A stretch of DNA of 64,000 nucleotides, taken from the NCBI GenBank assembly GCA_033297075.1, contig MU858088.1, positions 62,001 through 126,000 on the forward strand, written 5' to 3'. Made by a program: the position numbers and the translations under genes. This DNA is from Rhypophila decipiens (taxonomy: Eukaryota; Ascomycota; Sordariomycetes; Sordariales; Naviculisporaceae). The notes beneath the pieces were generated by a model, which worked only from the letters and a program-made list of their open reading frames with translations, made no database searches and was not told where the DNA came from. Below, in pieces: positions 47,148 to 57,339 of this stretch (positions are counted from its first letter, which is position 1; every line of letters begins with the position of its first letter).

Positions 47148-50100
47148 TCAGGAACGCTTAAGAACATGTGATTTGAGTAATTTGACAACGGCCTCATGCC
47201 CCTTCTCGGCGGCCCATGACAGTGGTGTCTGGCCCGAGTTAGACTTCGCCTCGATGTCAGCGCCCTTCTCGAGCAGCTGCTGCACAACAGCCTCATGCCC
47301 CTTCTCGGCGGCCCATGACAGTGGTGTCTGGCCCGTGCTAGACTTCGCCTCGATGTCAGCACCCCCGTCAAGCAGTTGTTTCACAGAAGCTTCATGTCCT
47401 TTGATAACAGCATATAATAGCGAGATCTCGGCGCCCTTCTCGAGCAGCTGCTGCACAACAGCCTCATGCCCCTTCTCGGCGGCCCATAACAGTGGTGTCT
47501 GGCCCCATCCATTATCTTTCGCCTCGATGTCAGCGCCCTTCTCGAGCAGCTGCTGCACAACAGCCTCATGCCCCTTCACGGCGGCCCATGACAGTGGTGT
47601 CTGGCCCCATCTATTATCTTTCGCCTCGATGTCAGCGCCCTTCTCGAGCAGCTGCTGCACAACGGCCTCATGCCCCTTCTCGGCGGCCCACAACAGTGGT
47701 GTCTGGCCCGAGTTAGACTTCGCCTCGATGTCAGCGCCCTTCTCGAGCAGCTGCTGCACAACGGCCTCATGCCCCTTCTCGGCGGCATACGAAAATGGAC
47801 TTCGACCTTTCTGGTCCTTCGCATTCTCGTGACCAGTAGCAACGAAGAATGCGAGCAACCCTTCATCATCTTGCGCTACAACGAATGAGAGTACGCCTTT
47901 CGTCCGAGAAAAGGTGAAATTGCGGCCCATCTTAAGACACTTGTTTCTGTTTTCAGCGAAGGCGCTGCGTAAATCATGAAGCAGAGATAACTGCGGCTGG
48001 AGTGTTAAATGCACTTCGACGAATGCCACAGCAGCCTCTTTGCTCCCTGTGGCCAAAGCAGCAAATAGGGGCGTACCGTAACGCTCATTTTCTACTGCAA
48101 AACAGGCCTGATTAGATGGGTGGACTTTGATAAGGGCCGCCGCATTGCGCTCTGCTAATAGGTATAGGAGCCTTGCTTTAGTGTATCGCCGGGATTCATG
48201 TCGTTCAAAGATGTTATGAAGTTTGATCCAGTCGGTAGTCTGGAAGCACTGAAGAAAACCCATCTGGCTGACACCGCCTTTTTCTGCCGAGTCCGCGTGG
48301 TAGAGAACATTCTGTGTAGCATATTCCAGAAACGGAAATTTGGTATTTGCCGACTTGCGGAGTTCTGCAGCTTCCTTGGGAAATGGATCGGGAATCCCAA
48401 GAAGCGTGATGTCGACGCATAATTGGCTGAGGCAGCATTGTTTTAACCGTTCGTGGCTTTCTCCTCCGAAGTTACTTCCGAGGTCTGCCCAGATCTCCTT
48501 GAGTCCATTCTCCTTCAAAAGAAAGTCCCTCACTGACTCGTGAATAAATTGAACAGTCCGGCTTTTGGACTTGGTGATCTCGGCCAGCCCTTTGGACGAA
48601 CTGAGAATGAATCTCTGTATGATGGTTGCTGTGATCTCATCAGGATCCCACTCATATAGAGACTTGGGTTCAACACCGGAGAGTATGGCGAAGTATAACT
48701 GTTCCGGCAGGAGCGGCTGTTTTGCGAATAGTACCCACTGAATACATAGAAGTAACTCGCCTCTGTTGTGGTGATCGCGCGTCAAGATATCGCGGAATAG
48801 CTCGTGCAAATCCCCTGGGATATCTCGTAGTCTTTGTCGAAGTGCATGGGTGCGCCCACGATCATACTCCTTGTTCAGTATCCCCACCACTAGAACAACC
48901 CACATGAAAACTCCCGATGCCTTCTCTTGGAGCTCGGCGCGGATCTGCTCGACGGGCTTGCCGTTACCAATCTTCAATTCGCTGTTGACATAGTTAATGA
49001 TGTCTTGGTTATGCCCTTCTTGGCCTTCAAGGATCAGGTCGAGAACCTTCGTAATTGTGATGTGAGGGTAATGTCGGCTTGAAAAGCAAACTCGAAATTG
49101 GATTCCAGCTGACGTGCTTAGTTCACCTAAGTTTTCGAAAAAGGATACCATCTCTCGGATCTGATCCTCGTCGCATTCATCCAAGGCATCAATAAAACAC
49201 ACCAAAGAAGACTTCCCAAGACTCTGTACGGCCTGCCCAAAAAGCTGCTTCAACGACTTGTCGGTCCATTGATTGCATCCGCCGTTCCAAGTAGCTAATC
49301 CAAGAGAGTCGAAGACATCTTGAAGTTCTGGAAGCCGTTCTAATAGTTGTAGCAGGAGCGACCGATACATCCCAATTGTGGACTTCTCCAGCTCGTCGCC
49401 CCGCGCGTTGAAGAAGAAGGAGATGATGATCTTGTCCTTCAATCTCCTTCGGGCATTGGTAAGAGCGAACTTCATCAACGTGGACTTTCCGGTCCCCGGA
49501 TTGCCTTTGATCCATAGAAAGCCGTAATGTTCGCTGAGCTTGCTGGGTTCAAGCCAGTCACAATATTTAGAATTATTGAGAAGCCATTTGCATGTTTTGG
49601 CATGAGCGTTGTTGATATTCATCTGGCGAGCGTCGATTTGATCGAATTTCAATGAGTCGAGAAGCTCACGTTTCTGCTCTCGGTTCAGTGATAACTGTCC
49701 TGCTATTACAGACTGGTTGTGGACTGTGCTCGTGATCCTCCAAAGAGCAGCGGCAACCTTTTTATATTCAGTGTCGTCGAGTCCTGTAAAGCGACACATT
49801 TCCATATGATCCCGCACGATGTGCTCCGTGGTCTCGACTGCTGGGATGTTGAGATACGACGAGATATCTTCCACGACCTGCGAGTGTCAATAGTGGATAT
49901 GGAAACACATGTTAAATAGAAGCGTACCTTTTGTCCGAAGAGACCATCAACGCCAAGCTGTTCCTGAAAGGAGTGTATAACCCAACCTCGGTTTTGAGCG
50001 ATGGGACCAAATTCATCCCTCAGCTCTTTAAGACGCTCAGACGATGGCAACAGAGTGTTGACAATTTGCTCGTTGAGAGAAAACCCGGCTGCCTTAATCA

Positions 50101-50739
50101 CCTTCTCAACGACGCGGTGGAGGAAACTGCGGGGATCGGCGCCAGCATGTGGAGTGCCAAAAAATATAATACCAATCGTGGATTCAAATATGCGACGAAG
50201 GTAATCCCGGCCGAACTGGCAGCCCATCGACCGGCGTAGCATCTCCTTGACCACAATCCCTCCGAGGCTGTGGGCTACGAACAGCACCGGTCTCAACGGC
50301 TGTGTCGGACGTGCGGATTCCAGGGCAACCAGAAAATCCCAGGCAATATCATAGACCGTGTTTCTATTGATAGGAGCTCCTATCCTATGTCTGATATGTG
50401 TATCGTAGCCGTACGTGAGGACGCGTGCACCGGGGACCGTGAATGGGACCAAATCTCTTGGCCAACAGACGGGAGTACTTGAGGTCGAGAATGGGTTGAG
50501 TCTCCGGAATTTAGCAGGGCGTTCGAGAGATTCGTGCGCTGTCGGACTATCGCTAAAGTGCTGTGCATTCGCTTTCTTGGTCCATGTGCGTTCGGGATGG
50601 CCGGTAAACCCATGCACAAAGACGATACTGCTTAATCAGTACATGGAGCACAATCATAGGAACAGGAAGAAACATACTCAACGGACGGTTCATCGGGCTC
50701 GGAGAGGACGGTTAGCCCGGTCTCAGGAACAGGGGGCAT
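47148..50739 (-). CDS. NLR-type receptor: alpha/beta hydrolase (SesB-like) - NACHT - ankyrin repeats, 1163 aa
   Basis: Exons on the minus strand are 50739-50678, 50627-49928 and 49877-47148, with donors GTATGT and GTACGC and CAG acceptors. Splicing restores [16 protein letters not shown]. Residues 22-240 form a serine-hydrolase domain with the nucleophile Ser141 in AHSLGG and [10 protein letters not shown]. The NACHT domain has the P-loop GNPGTGKST at 379-387 (Lys385) and the Walker B region [14 protein letters not shown] at 478-491; [13 protein letters not shown] marks the following winged-helix region. Seven ankyrin repeats occupy about 940-1155, several identical over most of their length ([20 protein letters not shown]). 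Repeat 5 is shortened and divergent. Such fungal STAND proteins act in non-self recognition and regulated cell death: the repeats sense, the NACHT domain oligomerises, the N-terminal domain executes. Confidence 0.92.
47158..47820 (-). repeat. Near-identical ~99-102-bp tandem repeats coding for ankyrin units
   Basis: The DNA repeats around GCCTCATGCCCCTTCTCGGC on the plus strand, with units that are nearly identical even at synonymous sites. The variable spots are the short linker (SNSGQ, DNRWGQ, DNGWGQ, SSTGQ) and one or two positions of the first helix. The pattern implies recent unit exchange rather than ancient duplication. Confidence 0.9.
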
Positions 50740-51414
50740 TTTCTGTGTATAGCGTGATGGAGCTGCTGTACAAAAGAGTTTTTGTTTGCCGAAGGCATCG
50801 AAGGAATAGGTAAGAATTACTTATCCTTGATAGTCGACGCGCGCAGCGCCCACCACTGTGGTTTCGAATGGCATCTCAAATCTTGATGTCGTAGTTGTGG
50901 CCGTCTCCTGGCCGTTCGCTGTCCTAATCACCAACCCCGCACATCAGTCATTTTGGTGGCGTTGGTGCCTGGCGGCTGGCGCCAACTGCGCATACTCAAA
51001 GCATCGTAACTGGTATTTCTCTTGCTGGTGCCGCAGAACCCCCCAAATGCCCCTCCAATTGAGCAACAATGTGGGAAATGCTTTGTGGGAAACGAAACGA
51101 GAAACTGATGCAAAAGTCGAACTGAGGTTTAGCGGAGAAGAGATTACAGGTGCATGCTTGAATAACGAGGCATATGTTATTGGCTTGTGGAGGGAATCAC
51201 GTAAGCGCACCGCGAAGCTCTGTTTACCTCGCTACTTTACGATACTTGCTTTGCAGAATGTTGGCATGCGAAAGCCGGCAAATTTCAGCCATTTTTTAGC
51301 CTCACGATGTACCTAGATGTCTCGAGATAGGAATGGTCCGTGCCCAAACACATCAAAGAGTCCCTAGGGTCAGGGTTTCTGGCACAGGGTCCTTAATGAG
51401 TCATAAGCATTACT

Positions 51415-51501
51415 TCTCACACTGTGACTAAACCCCATACTACTTGACCTTAATTTTCTTTTAAAGCTAAAGGCGGAAAGCTGAACCTGAATTTAATTGT
51501 A
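51415..51501 (-). repeat. Right inverted repeat bracketing the NLR gene
   Basis: Partner of 46562-46648 in opposite orientation. The pair spans 4.94 kb with the NLR gene as its only coding content. No convincing target-site duplication is visible outside the arms. Confidence 0.8.
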
Positions 51502-51801
51502 CTGTTCATATCTTACTATTTTGCGAATGAGCAAAGATTGAACGACGTCCACGGGATTGGTATGCTTGATGGATTGCCAAGACTTTCTCCTTCCGATCTT
51601 ACCGTATCACCTCGATCCCGCGCTCCATGCAATGTTTATTTCGAGAAAACCCAGCAAGAGGTCCGGTGGCGCCATGCGGACAACTGTAAAATCCACTTCA
51701 TCTCCATAACTTTCAGGCAGCAGGCGGACTCCCGCGAGTAAGCTTCCAAGGTTCCAGCAGACAGGTGATTCATATCCATTCTATTCAGATGAGCAAGACA
51801 A

Positions 51802-51939
51802 GCCGACGTGGCGCAATTGGTTAGCGCGTCAGACTTTTAACGTATTCCTGTCCAACACCTTGAGCATTCAGGGTATGGAGTCAAAACAGGCGTTGATATC
51901 TATATCTGAATGTTGCGAGTTCGAGTCTCGCCGTTGGCG
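51802..51939 (+). tRNA. tRNA-Lys(UUU) with a 64-nt intron
   Basis: Acceptor stem GCCGACG (51802-51808) pairs with CGTTGGC (51932-51938), with one G-T pair. The D arm is GCGC/GCGC. The anticodon stem is TCAGA (51829-51833) with TCTGA (51905-51909). The loop reads CTTTTA, then A at 51904, giving anticodon TTT. The T arm is GCGAG-TTCGAGT-CTCGC. The intron, 51840-51903, sits at the standard place between positions 37 and 38. A run of nine Ts from 51944 is a good Pol III terminator. Confidence 0.92.
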
Positions 51940-52088
51940 GTTTCTTTTTTTTTACATTTTTGTTTATTTCCCTTCTTTCTAACTTCATCCATCGACACCT
52001 CTTTCTCTCCTTCGCCAAGCATCTCTCTCATCATTCTTGCACCTTTTACAGCCAACCCAGGGATACCATACAGCATCATTTATTATGG

Positions 52089-52361
52089 CCCCTAACATAC
52101 AGGCACCAGTCCTCTCATATACAGGCACTCGTCTTCTTATATACAGGCACTAGTCTTGTTGGAATAAATGCCTTGACTGGCTCGAATAGATTCCTTAACT
52201 AGATAGTCTAGACTGGAATAAATGGCTTGACTGGCTGGAATAGAGGCCTTAACTAGATGCCTTGCACTGGCTCGAATAAATACCTCTAGTCTGGGAAGTC
52301 AAAAAGTCAAATTGGACTGGTGCCTGTATATGAGAGTAGTGGTGCCTGTATATTAGGCGCC
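52089..52361. mobile_element. TIR element with internal tandem units, copy 2 (273 bp)
   Basis: The left end starts GGCCCCTAACATACAGGCAC and the right end finishes GTGCCTGTATATTAGGCGCC. The arms are inverted repeats of about 45 bp, each itself made of two ACAGGCAC blocks. Between them lie repeats of a ~22-bp unit (GAATAAATGCCTTGACTGGC and variants). There is no open frame, so the element is non-autonomous. It lies 150 bp from the tRNA gene. Confidence 0.85.
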
Positions 52362-52987
52362 TTTCTTATGTCCAAGTTTGGAAAATCCTTATGCGATGTT
52401 GCAACCGAGACAGGGGCACAATGCTTGGTTTCGGGGGTTGAGTGAGGAGATGATACGAAGCCGAGGTCGAATTTTCACAACATCATGGTGGAAAGCTCAT
52501 CCACTCCATGATCCTCGACATTCTACCATATAACGAGGCGCTGAGACAACGCAAGACTCAATTCACGATTCATTGGACTCATCGTCATTCCGAAATCCAA
52601 AAACCAGTCCAGCCCCCCAGCCATCTTAAAAATTCGAAGCACAGCAGCGCACGCTAGACAAACTGGCCGCCGCCCCACATCTGAGAAGTTGGTCAACGCC
52701 ACACCGTCACTCACATCTTTGCTCCTCAATTCCTCTTGCTCTCGGCTTCATATCAACCATCGATCGTTCGAGCTCTCAAACGTGAAGTTCTCATTACATC
52801 TGCTTGGCGGGTACCACTTCCGTAGGGACAACCAGTTTAAAAGTCGAGTTTCACATGCCAACGAACCCGCCGTGTGACACTCACTCACGCGTTCGTGGCA
52901 ACTCATCACAAGCGTCGACATTCTGTTGTCTGAACTCAGTACTATCCTATCACCACAATATCGCAGTCCTCGTCCCGAAGAAGCAAG

Positions 52988-54025
52988 ATGACTACTTACA
53001 GTAACGAAGACCCCCTTGTGCTCGCCCCAGCACCCTGGAAAACAAAGGCAACAGCCTACATAATCCCTATCTGGACGAACTCCTCAACTGCGTCAAATCT
53101 GCCCCCAATGGCGTACTCCCCGCTCGAGGCAGCATCCCCATTTGCGTCGTCTGCGTATGGGAAACCCCAGCGCAGTATGGGCATGATCCAGCTGGTCCGG
53201 TACCACGAGACTCCCGCGGGTCCGTATGACGAGATGGTCCTCGTTCCGGGGCTATTCAGCTACCCTGTCGAGAAGACCGACAAGAATGGGAATAGTGTCA
53301 AGGGCACCAAGACTGCAAGGAGAATCACAAGAATCTATGTCAGCCAGAAACATACCGCTTGGAATGGGCGGAGGAGTGAGTGTTCCTCTCCCAAACTCCG
53401 CATGCTTTTGCTGACAGGTTCTGTGTGGTAAATAGATTGGAACATCCCCAAGCACCTAGCGCGCTTCGATTGGTCTGAGAATTCGCCCTCCCCAGGACTG
53501 ACCACGGTAAAGGTGTACCCGCACGACACAAGCGTACCATATAACCCGTCCGAAGACACGCCCTCGAAAGAGCCATTCTTCAGCTGTACCTTGCAAAGCG
53601 TAAAATACGTCCCCTCGTTTCCGTTCCGGTCTTCCTGGCTGCGATATACCGGCTTCGATATGAATCTTGTGCAGCCGCCTGTTCCCGATGCGTCGGGGAA
53701 GACGAAGTTCAGCGAGTTGGTTGGGAGTGCACCATCCTCTTCTTCAACATTTACTGGGGCTCAAGAAGATGGTAACCAGCAGGCTGGAGGGGAAACTGAT
53801 GAAGGGAGATGGGTCATGGTGGATGACTTTTATCAGGCGAGTAGCAGGACTAGTTTGGTTTGGGCAGATTTGCGCCAGTCTGGTGGTGAAACACAGACGA
53901 AGGAGGGAGAGTATGAGAAGTTCTGGCCGGGCATGCCCAGATGGGTTGTGGCTGTTAAGCTTGAGGACGGGGCGATTGAGCTCGGGGAGGGCAAGACTTG
54001 GGCGACTCCTCGCTCGTTGTTGTAA
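52988..54025 (+). CDS. Acetoacetate-decarboxylase-like fold protein, 325 aa
   Basis: Exons are 52988-53375 and 53436-54025. The donor is GTGAGT and the acceptor AATAG, joining WNGRR to NWNIPKHLARFDW. The protein resembles the fungal branch of the acetoacetate decarboxylase-like superfamily: AYSPLEAASPFASSAYG, GMIQLVRYHETPAGPYDEMV and LVPGLFSY, followed by the IPKHLA segment. In bacterial acetoacetate decarboxylase the equivalent segment is PKKL, in which the first Lys forms the Schiff base and the second lowers its pKa. Here Lys135 is kept and the second is His136. A Ser/Gly/Glu-rich insertion lies in the last third. True decarboxylase activity is uncertain; members of this branch are mostly uncharacterised. 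Confidence 0.8.
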
Positions 54026-54323
54026 TTAACAACTTGTGTCTTCGCTCAAGCAGGACTAGGAGGTACAGTCTGTCACTGATTTGAGGCGAGTTTATGTAGT
54101 TTGGATTAGCACAATTAGAGAGCCCATATTGAGTCTTAGGTACCTACCTTTCAACCATCGGTGGAAAAATGTCTATGGCTTCGCGTGTGAGAAGCTTCAT
54201 GTTGGGAAGGGGACTGATTAGCTTTGGAGAATAGTATTGACTGATTCTTAGTTGAGATCACTTCAGACACTTTATATACCAGTCGTTGGAACACTTGAGA
54301 TTCAAGACGATATCCAGTGTTAA
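54026..54323. other. Short intergenic stretch
   Basis: Presumed 3'UTR of the decarboxylase-like gene. Nothing else is recognised. Confidence 0.4.
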
Positions 54324-55589
54324 GACAAAGGGAGACCGAGGCTGCTGGACTTGAGCAATATCTCCCCAGACAGCAGCAGACTAGTGTCGTTTCCGACCAT
54401 CACAAGACTTTGTACGTCTGTTCCGCCCAGCAACATGGACGCTCTACTAATTAAGGCAGACCCTATCAACCTCATACGGTGCTATTTAGTTGCACAGACG
54501 TGGGAGGAGCAGCGATCAACAATTATCGTCCGCTCCAAGGACGATCCCTCTCCGAATTCTGCAGAGTCCAAGCCACCTGAGTTGAATTCCCTGACAGCGA
54601 GAAGAAAAGCCTCGACGAGAAACTCCTCCTATCAGCTAGAGAGACCGCTCGCGGCCTGGGGACACGACGAAACCGCCATTGTAATCGGCGATATGGAAGT
54701 TATTGAAAACGGCCAGCCTGCCGGCTAGGAGTCTTTTGTAGATATGCTTGGCGATTTGTAGGGGGATGTCTTAGACCCTGCTACTGTATATCCATACAAA
54801 CAGTTTACTACAGTGCCTACGAACAACACCAGTAACACCAGCAACAGTAGCAACAACACTGGTAACTGGTAACAGCAAAACCAACAGCAATATAATTAAC
54901 AACCGTCAGGCTGCAGCTCTTGCCACCAATCTATTTACTTGTAGTTTAACGTTTAAATATATAAAGTTAAGGCTCAAAATTGAGTTCGTACACGGGGGAG
55001 GTAGTCTTGCATCACGACTACAAAAAACTAAGACCACCAATCTATATATGGTGTAACGACCGGTACAACGTCTCCAGGTACCAGAAACATCCAACCGACG
55101 TCGAGGGCTCAACGACCGGCAGGTGATCACCCAAGTCAGTCATCGGAAGCCGCACTCTCTCGTGATAATTTCGAAGGCACGCCATGCCGATCATGTACAG
55201 AAACAACGAGAGAGACTTGACAGATCACCGTCACTTCGGCAATCCGTTGCAAGTATCGAAGCAATGGAACGGGCACTCGAGCAAGGGCTCCAAGTAACTT
55301 TACTCCAGGAGGAGACCTAAAATCACATCCTTTTTCGCCCGCGCCCTCGCCCGCACTGCCGCCAACCCCAACCCCAACAACACCCATGAGCTCAATACCC
55401 AGCCCGGAGGCGCCAATCCCGAGTAGGAATAAAAGCCTTTCGTCGTTGTATGTGTTCGAAAAGTCAGAAGCCCAGAAAAGCCCAGCAGGGGTCCCGAGGT
55501 CTAACTTCGCGTGGCCGCACCTAACCCTGGACATTCCGGAGCTTGACAACTTCGACCTCGTGGATGTGCCCAAGACGGTATTGAAGTAG
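54324..55589 (+). pseudogene. Broken gene of unknown family with five C-to-T-type stop codons and a 99-bp insertion
   Basis: One reading frame stays open from 54324 to 55589 except for TAG at 54726, TAG at 54759, TAA at 54870, TAA at 54897 and TGA at 55218, besides stops in the inserted repeat. Each stop becomes CAG, CAA or CGA by reversing a single C-to-T change. The likely original start is the ATG at 54435 (MDALLIKADPINLIRCY). The text between stops is protein-like: an Asn/Ser/Thr-rich stretch, a Pro/Ser-rich stretch and a C-terminus ending LTLDIPELDNFDLVDVPKT. I do not recognise the family; the composition would fit a regulatory protein. The insertion plus its duplication adds 111 bases, a multiple of three. 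RIP is the simplest cause of the stops. Confidence 0.65.
54923..55045 (-). mobile_element. 99-bp insertion element with 12-bp target-site duplication (copy 2)
   Basis: CCACCAATCTAT stands at 54923-54934 and again at 55034-55045. Between them, 54935-55033 (99 bp) matches the reverse complement of 3088-3186. Removing the insert and one duplication restores a continuous frame in the surrounding pseudogene. A 12-bp duplication fits target-primed or similar insertion of a short non-autonomous element; the insert has no tail or internal promoter that I can identify with confidence. Confidence 0.8.
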
Positions 55590-55742
55590 GCTTGGCGGAC
55601 GCGGTGTGGGTAATAGTAGTGCCGATGATGTCGAGAGCGGAATGTATAGAATGCTGAAGTGGATAGTAGATAGTAGTCATAATACCTGGAAACAAGTTAC
55701 ACTCAAAGTCACTTCAAGAACGGACGGCAAAGTTTTAATCAA

Positions 55743-56128
55743 GGCGCCTAATATTCAGGCACCACTGCTCTCATATACAGGCACCAGTCTTCTTATATAA
55801 AGGCACTACTCTTGTTGGAATATAGGCTTGAACTAGCTGGAATAAATGCCTTGACTGGACGAGAATAAATGCCTTGACTAGACTTCTGATATTGGAATAA
55901 ATACCTTGACTAGACTGGAATAAATGCCTTAACTGGCTGGAATAAATACCTCTTGTCTGGAATAAATGCCTTGACTGGCTCGAATAAATGCCTTGACTGG
56001 CTCGAATAAATGCCTTGACTAGCTCGAATAAATGCCTTGACTGGCTCGAATAAATACCTTAACTAGACCAGAATAAATACCTCTGGTCTGGAAAGTCAAA
56101 TTGGACTGGTGCCTGTATATTAGAGGCC
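55743..56128. mobile_element. TIR element with internal tandem units, copy 3 (about 386 bp)
   Basis: The left end GGCGCCTAATATTCAGGCAC is intact. The right end is shortened: the two direct ...GCCTGTATAT blocks of the right arm have collapsed into one, leaving GTATATTAGAGGCC. The interior has about ten copies of the CTGG(C)TCGAATAAATGCCTTGA unit with variants, more than in copy 2, so copies differ mainly in tandem-unit number. Confidence 0.85.
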
Positions 56129-56468
56129 ACAGAGTTTTATTTCCAATCCTCTAAAATATCTGGCCGGGTCGGTAGCCAGCTCAACGCCATCGCTATGCAC
56201 GTACAGGAACCGCCCAAAAAGCCCAACGCCGACGCTATGAAAATATCAAAAAAGGAAGAAAAAAAAGAAACAAAAACAAAGAAAAAAGGAAGAAAAAGAA
56301 GAAATCACCCAAACGCCGCCGCTATGCTAAGAATACACCATCGCTATGTTAATGTTGGTTGCACTGGTGATCAATATCAACAGAGTCCTCTTGGGCTCTG
56401 GTGAATCTGATCGTTAGTGGTGCATGTGTATTCTTCAATCTAGTGTGTCTAGGGACCTGCTACCTACT

Positions 56469-56531
56469 GGCCTACATATAGTAGGCCATCGGTGCTGCAC
56501 ACTGCTGTTGACCAGCAGTGCAGCACCGATG
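56469..56531. repeat. Two adjacent hairpin-forming inverted repeats
   Basis: GGCCTAC/GTAGGCC with a 5-nt loop (56469-56487) is followed at once by a longer stem, 56487-56531. In the latter, CATCGGTGCTGCAC...GTGCAGCACCGATG pairs over about 19 bp with a TTGAC loop and a 2-nt bulge. Confidence 0.75.
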
Positions 56532-57339
56532 TCATCATGACTGCAGTGGCTCACCCACGCTGCATAGCCAAAGCAAGGAAAACAACCAACATCCCACTGT
56601 TGGTCCCTATGTGGTGTAGCGCAGGTCGTTGTGATAGGTAGAGTGTGGTGGGGGTTGGGGTGTTGCGTTTGTTCCCACAGCTAATAACCAACAGGAAAGA
56701 AAGGAAAAGAAGAGAACCCGAGCGCCGTCGCTATGCTAAGAATCATACCCCTACACCGTCGCCATGCAAATATCCAACAGAAAAGAAAAGAAAGAAAAAA
56801 GAACAGACCCCGTGACCCGCCTCTACTGACCACTCGGGGAATGTGACAAACCGCCGGTGAAGCTGAGCTGGTGGTAAAGTGGACATGTCTCGTGGGTTTG
56901 TGCTTGTCGGTGCGGCTTGGTGATTCAGTTCCTGACGTTGAGCGTCTTCTGGGTGCCAACAAGATGCGCCCAACTGGCTCGTCAGGCTCGCAAAGGTGCC
57001 GTCTCAAGCGTGGCGATATCCGGTATTGCAGTCCAGATGGTGAACAACTCATCCAACTGAGCCTGGTGCATGCAACCCATCTGGTGGCTGAGGCCACCAA
57101 GAGACCGGCGGCAAGTGTAGAAATGGATGTACGTGCTGGCCTCCGCTGACAAAAATGGTGGTCTAGGAGGAGCTCGAAGGTCCGGCTGTTAGCAAGCGGT
57201 CGGCTGTCAAAGGGCTGTGAGAACATCGAGGCTGGCTCACCTATCACGGAGACGTGTTGACTGAACTGCATGTACTAGACAGCGAAACTGAAAATGTTGG
57301 AGCCCTCCTTGCCGGCAGCGCGTCGAAGACAACTGGAAG

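Larger units (their letters stand above)
50740..52987. other. Gene-free stretch apart from a tRNA and repeats
   Basis: Contains the NLR promoter side, the right inverted repeat (51415-51501), the tRNA-Lys (51802-51939), a TIR element (52089-52361) and the leader of the next gene. No protein gene is supported. Confidence 0.6.
55590..57339. other. Repeat-rich gene-free stretch
   Basis: Contains the third TIR-element copy, purine-rich A/G tracts (56250-56300, 56690-56805), a recurring CGCCG(T/C)CGCTATG motif (56190-56770) and two adjacent hairpins. No gene is supported. Confidence 0.55.

Noticed and set aside
47128..47832. 234-codon plus-strand frame of Ser/Cys/Ala-rich repeats
   Set aside because: It is the antisense of the ankyrin repeats, which are clearly coding on the minus strand.
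55760..56100. CRISPR-like array of ~22-bp units
   Set aside because: Units are contiguous without unique spacers, and lie inside a TIR element in a eukaryotic genome.
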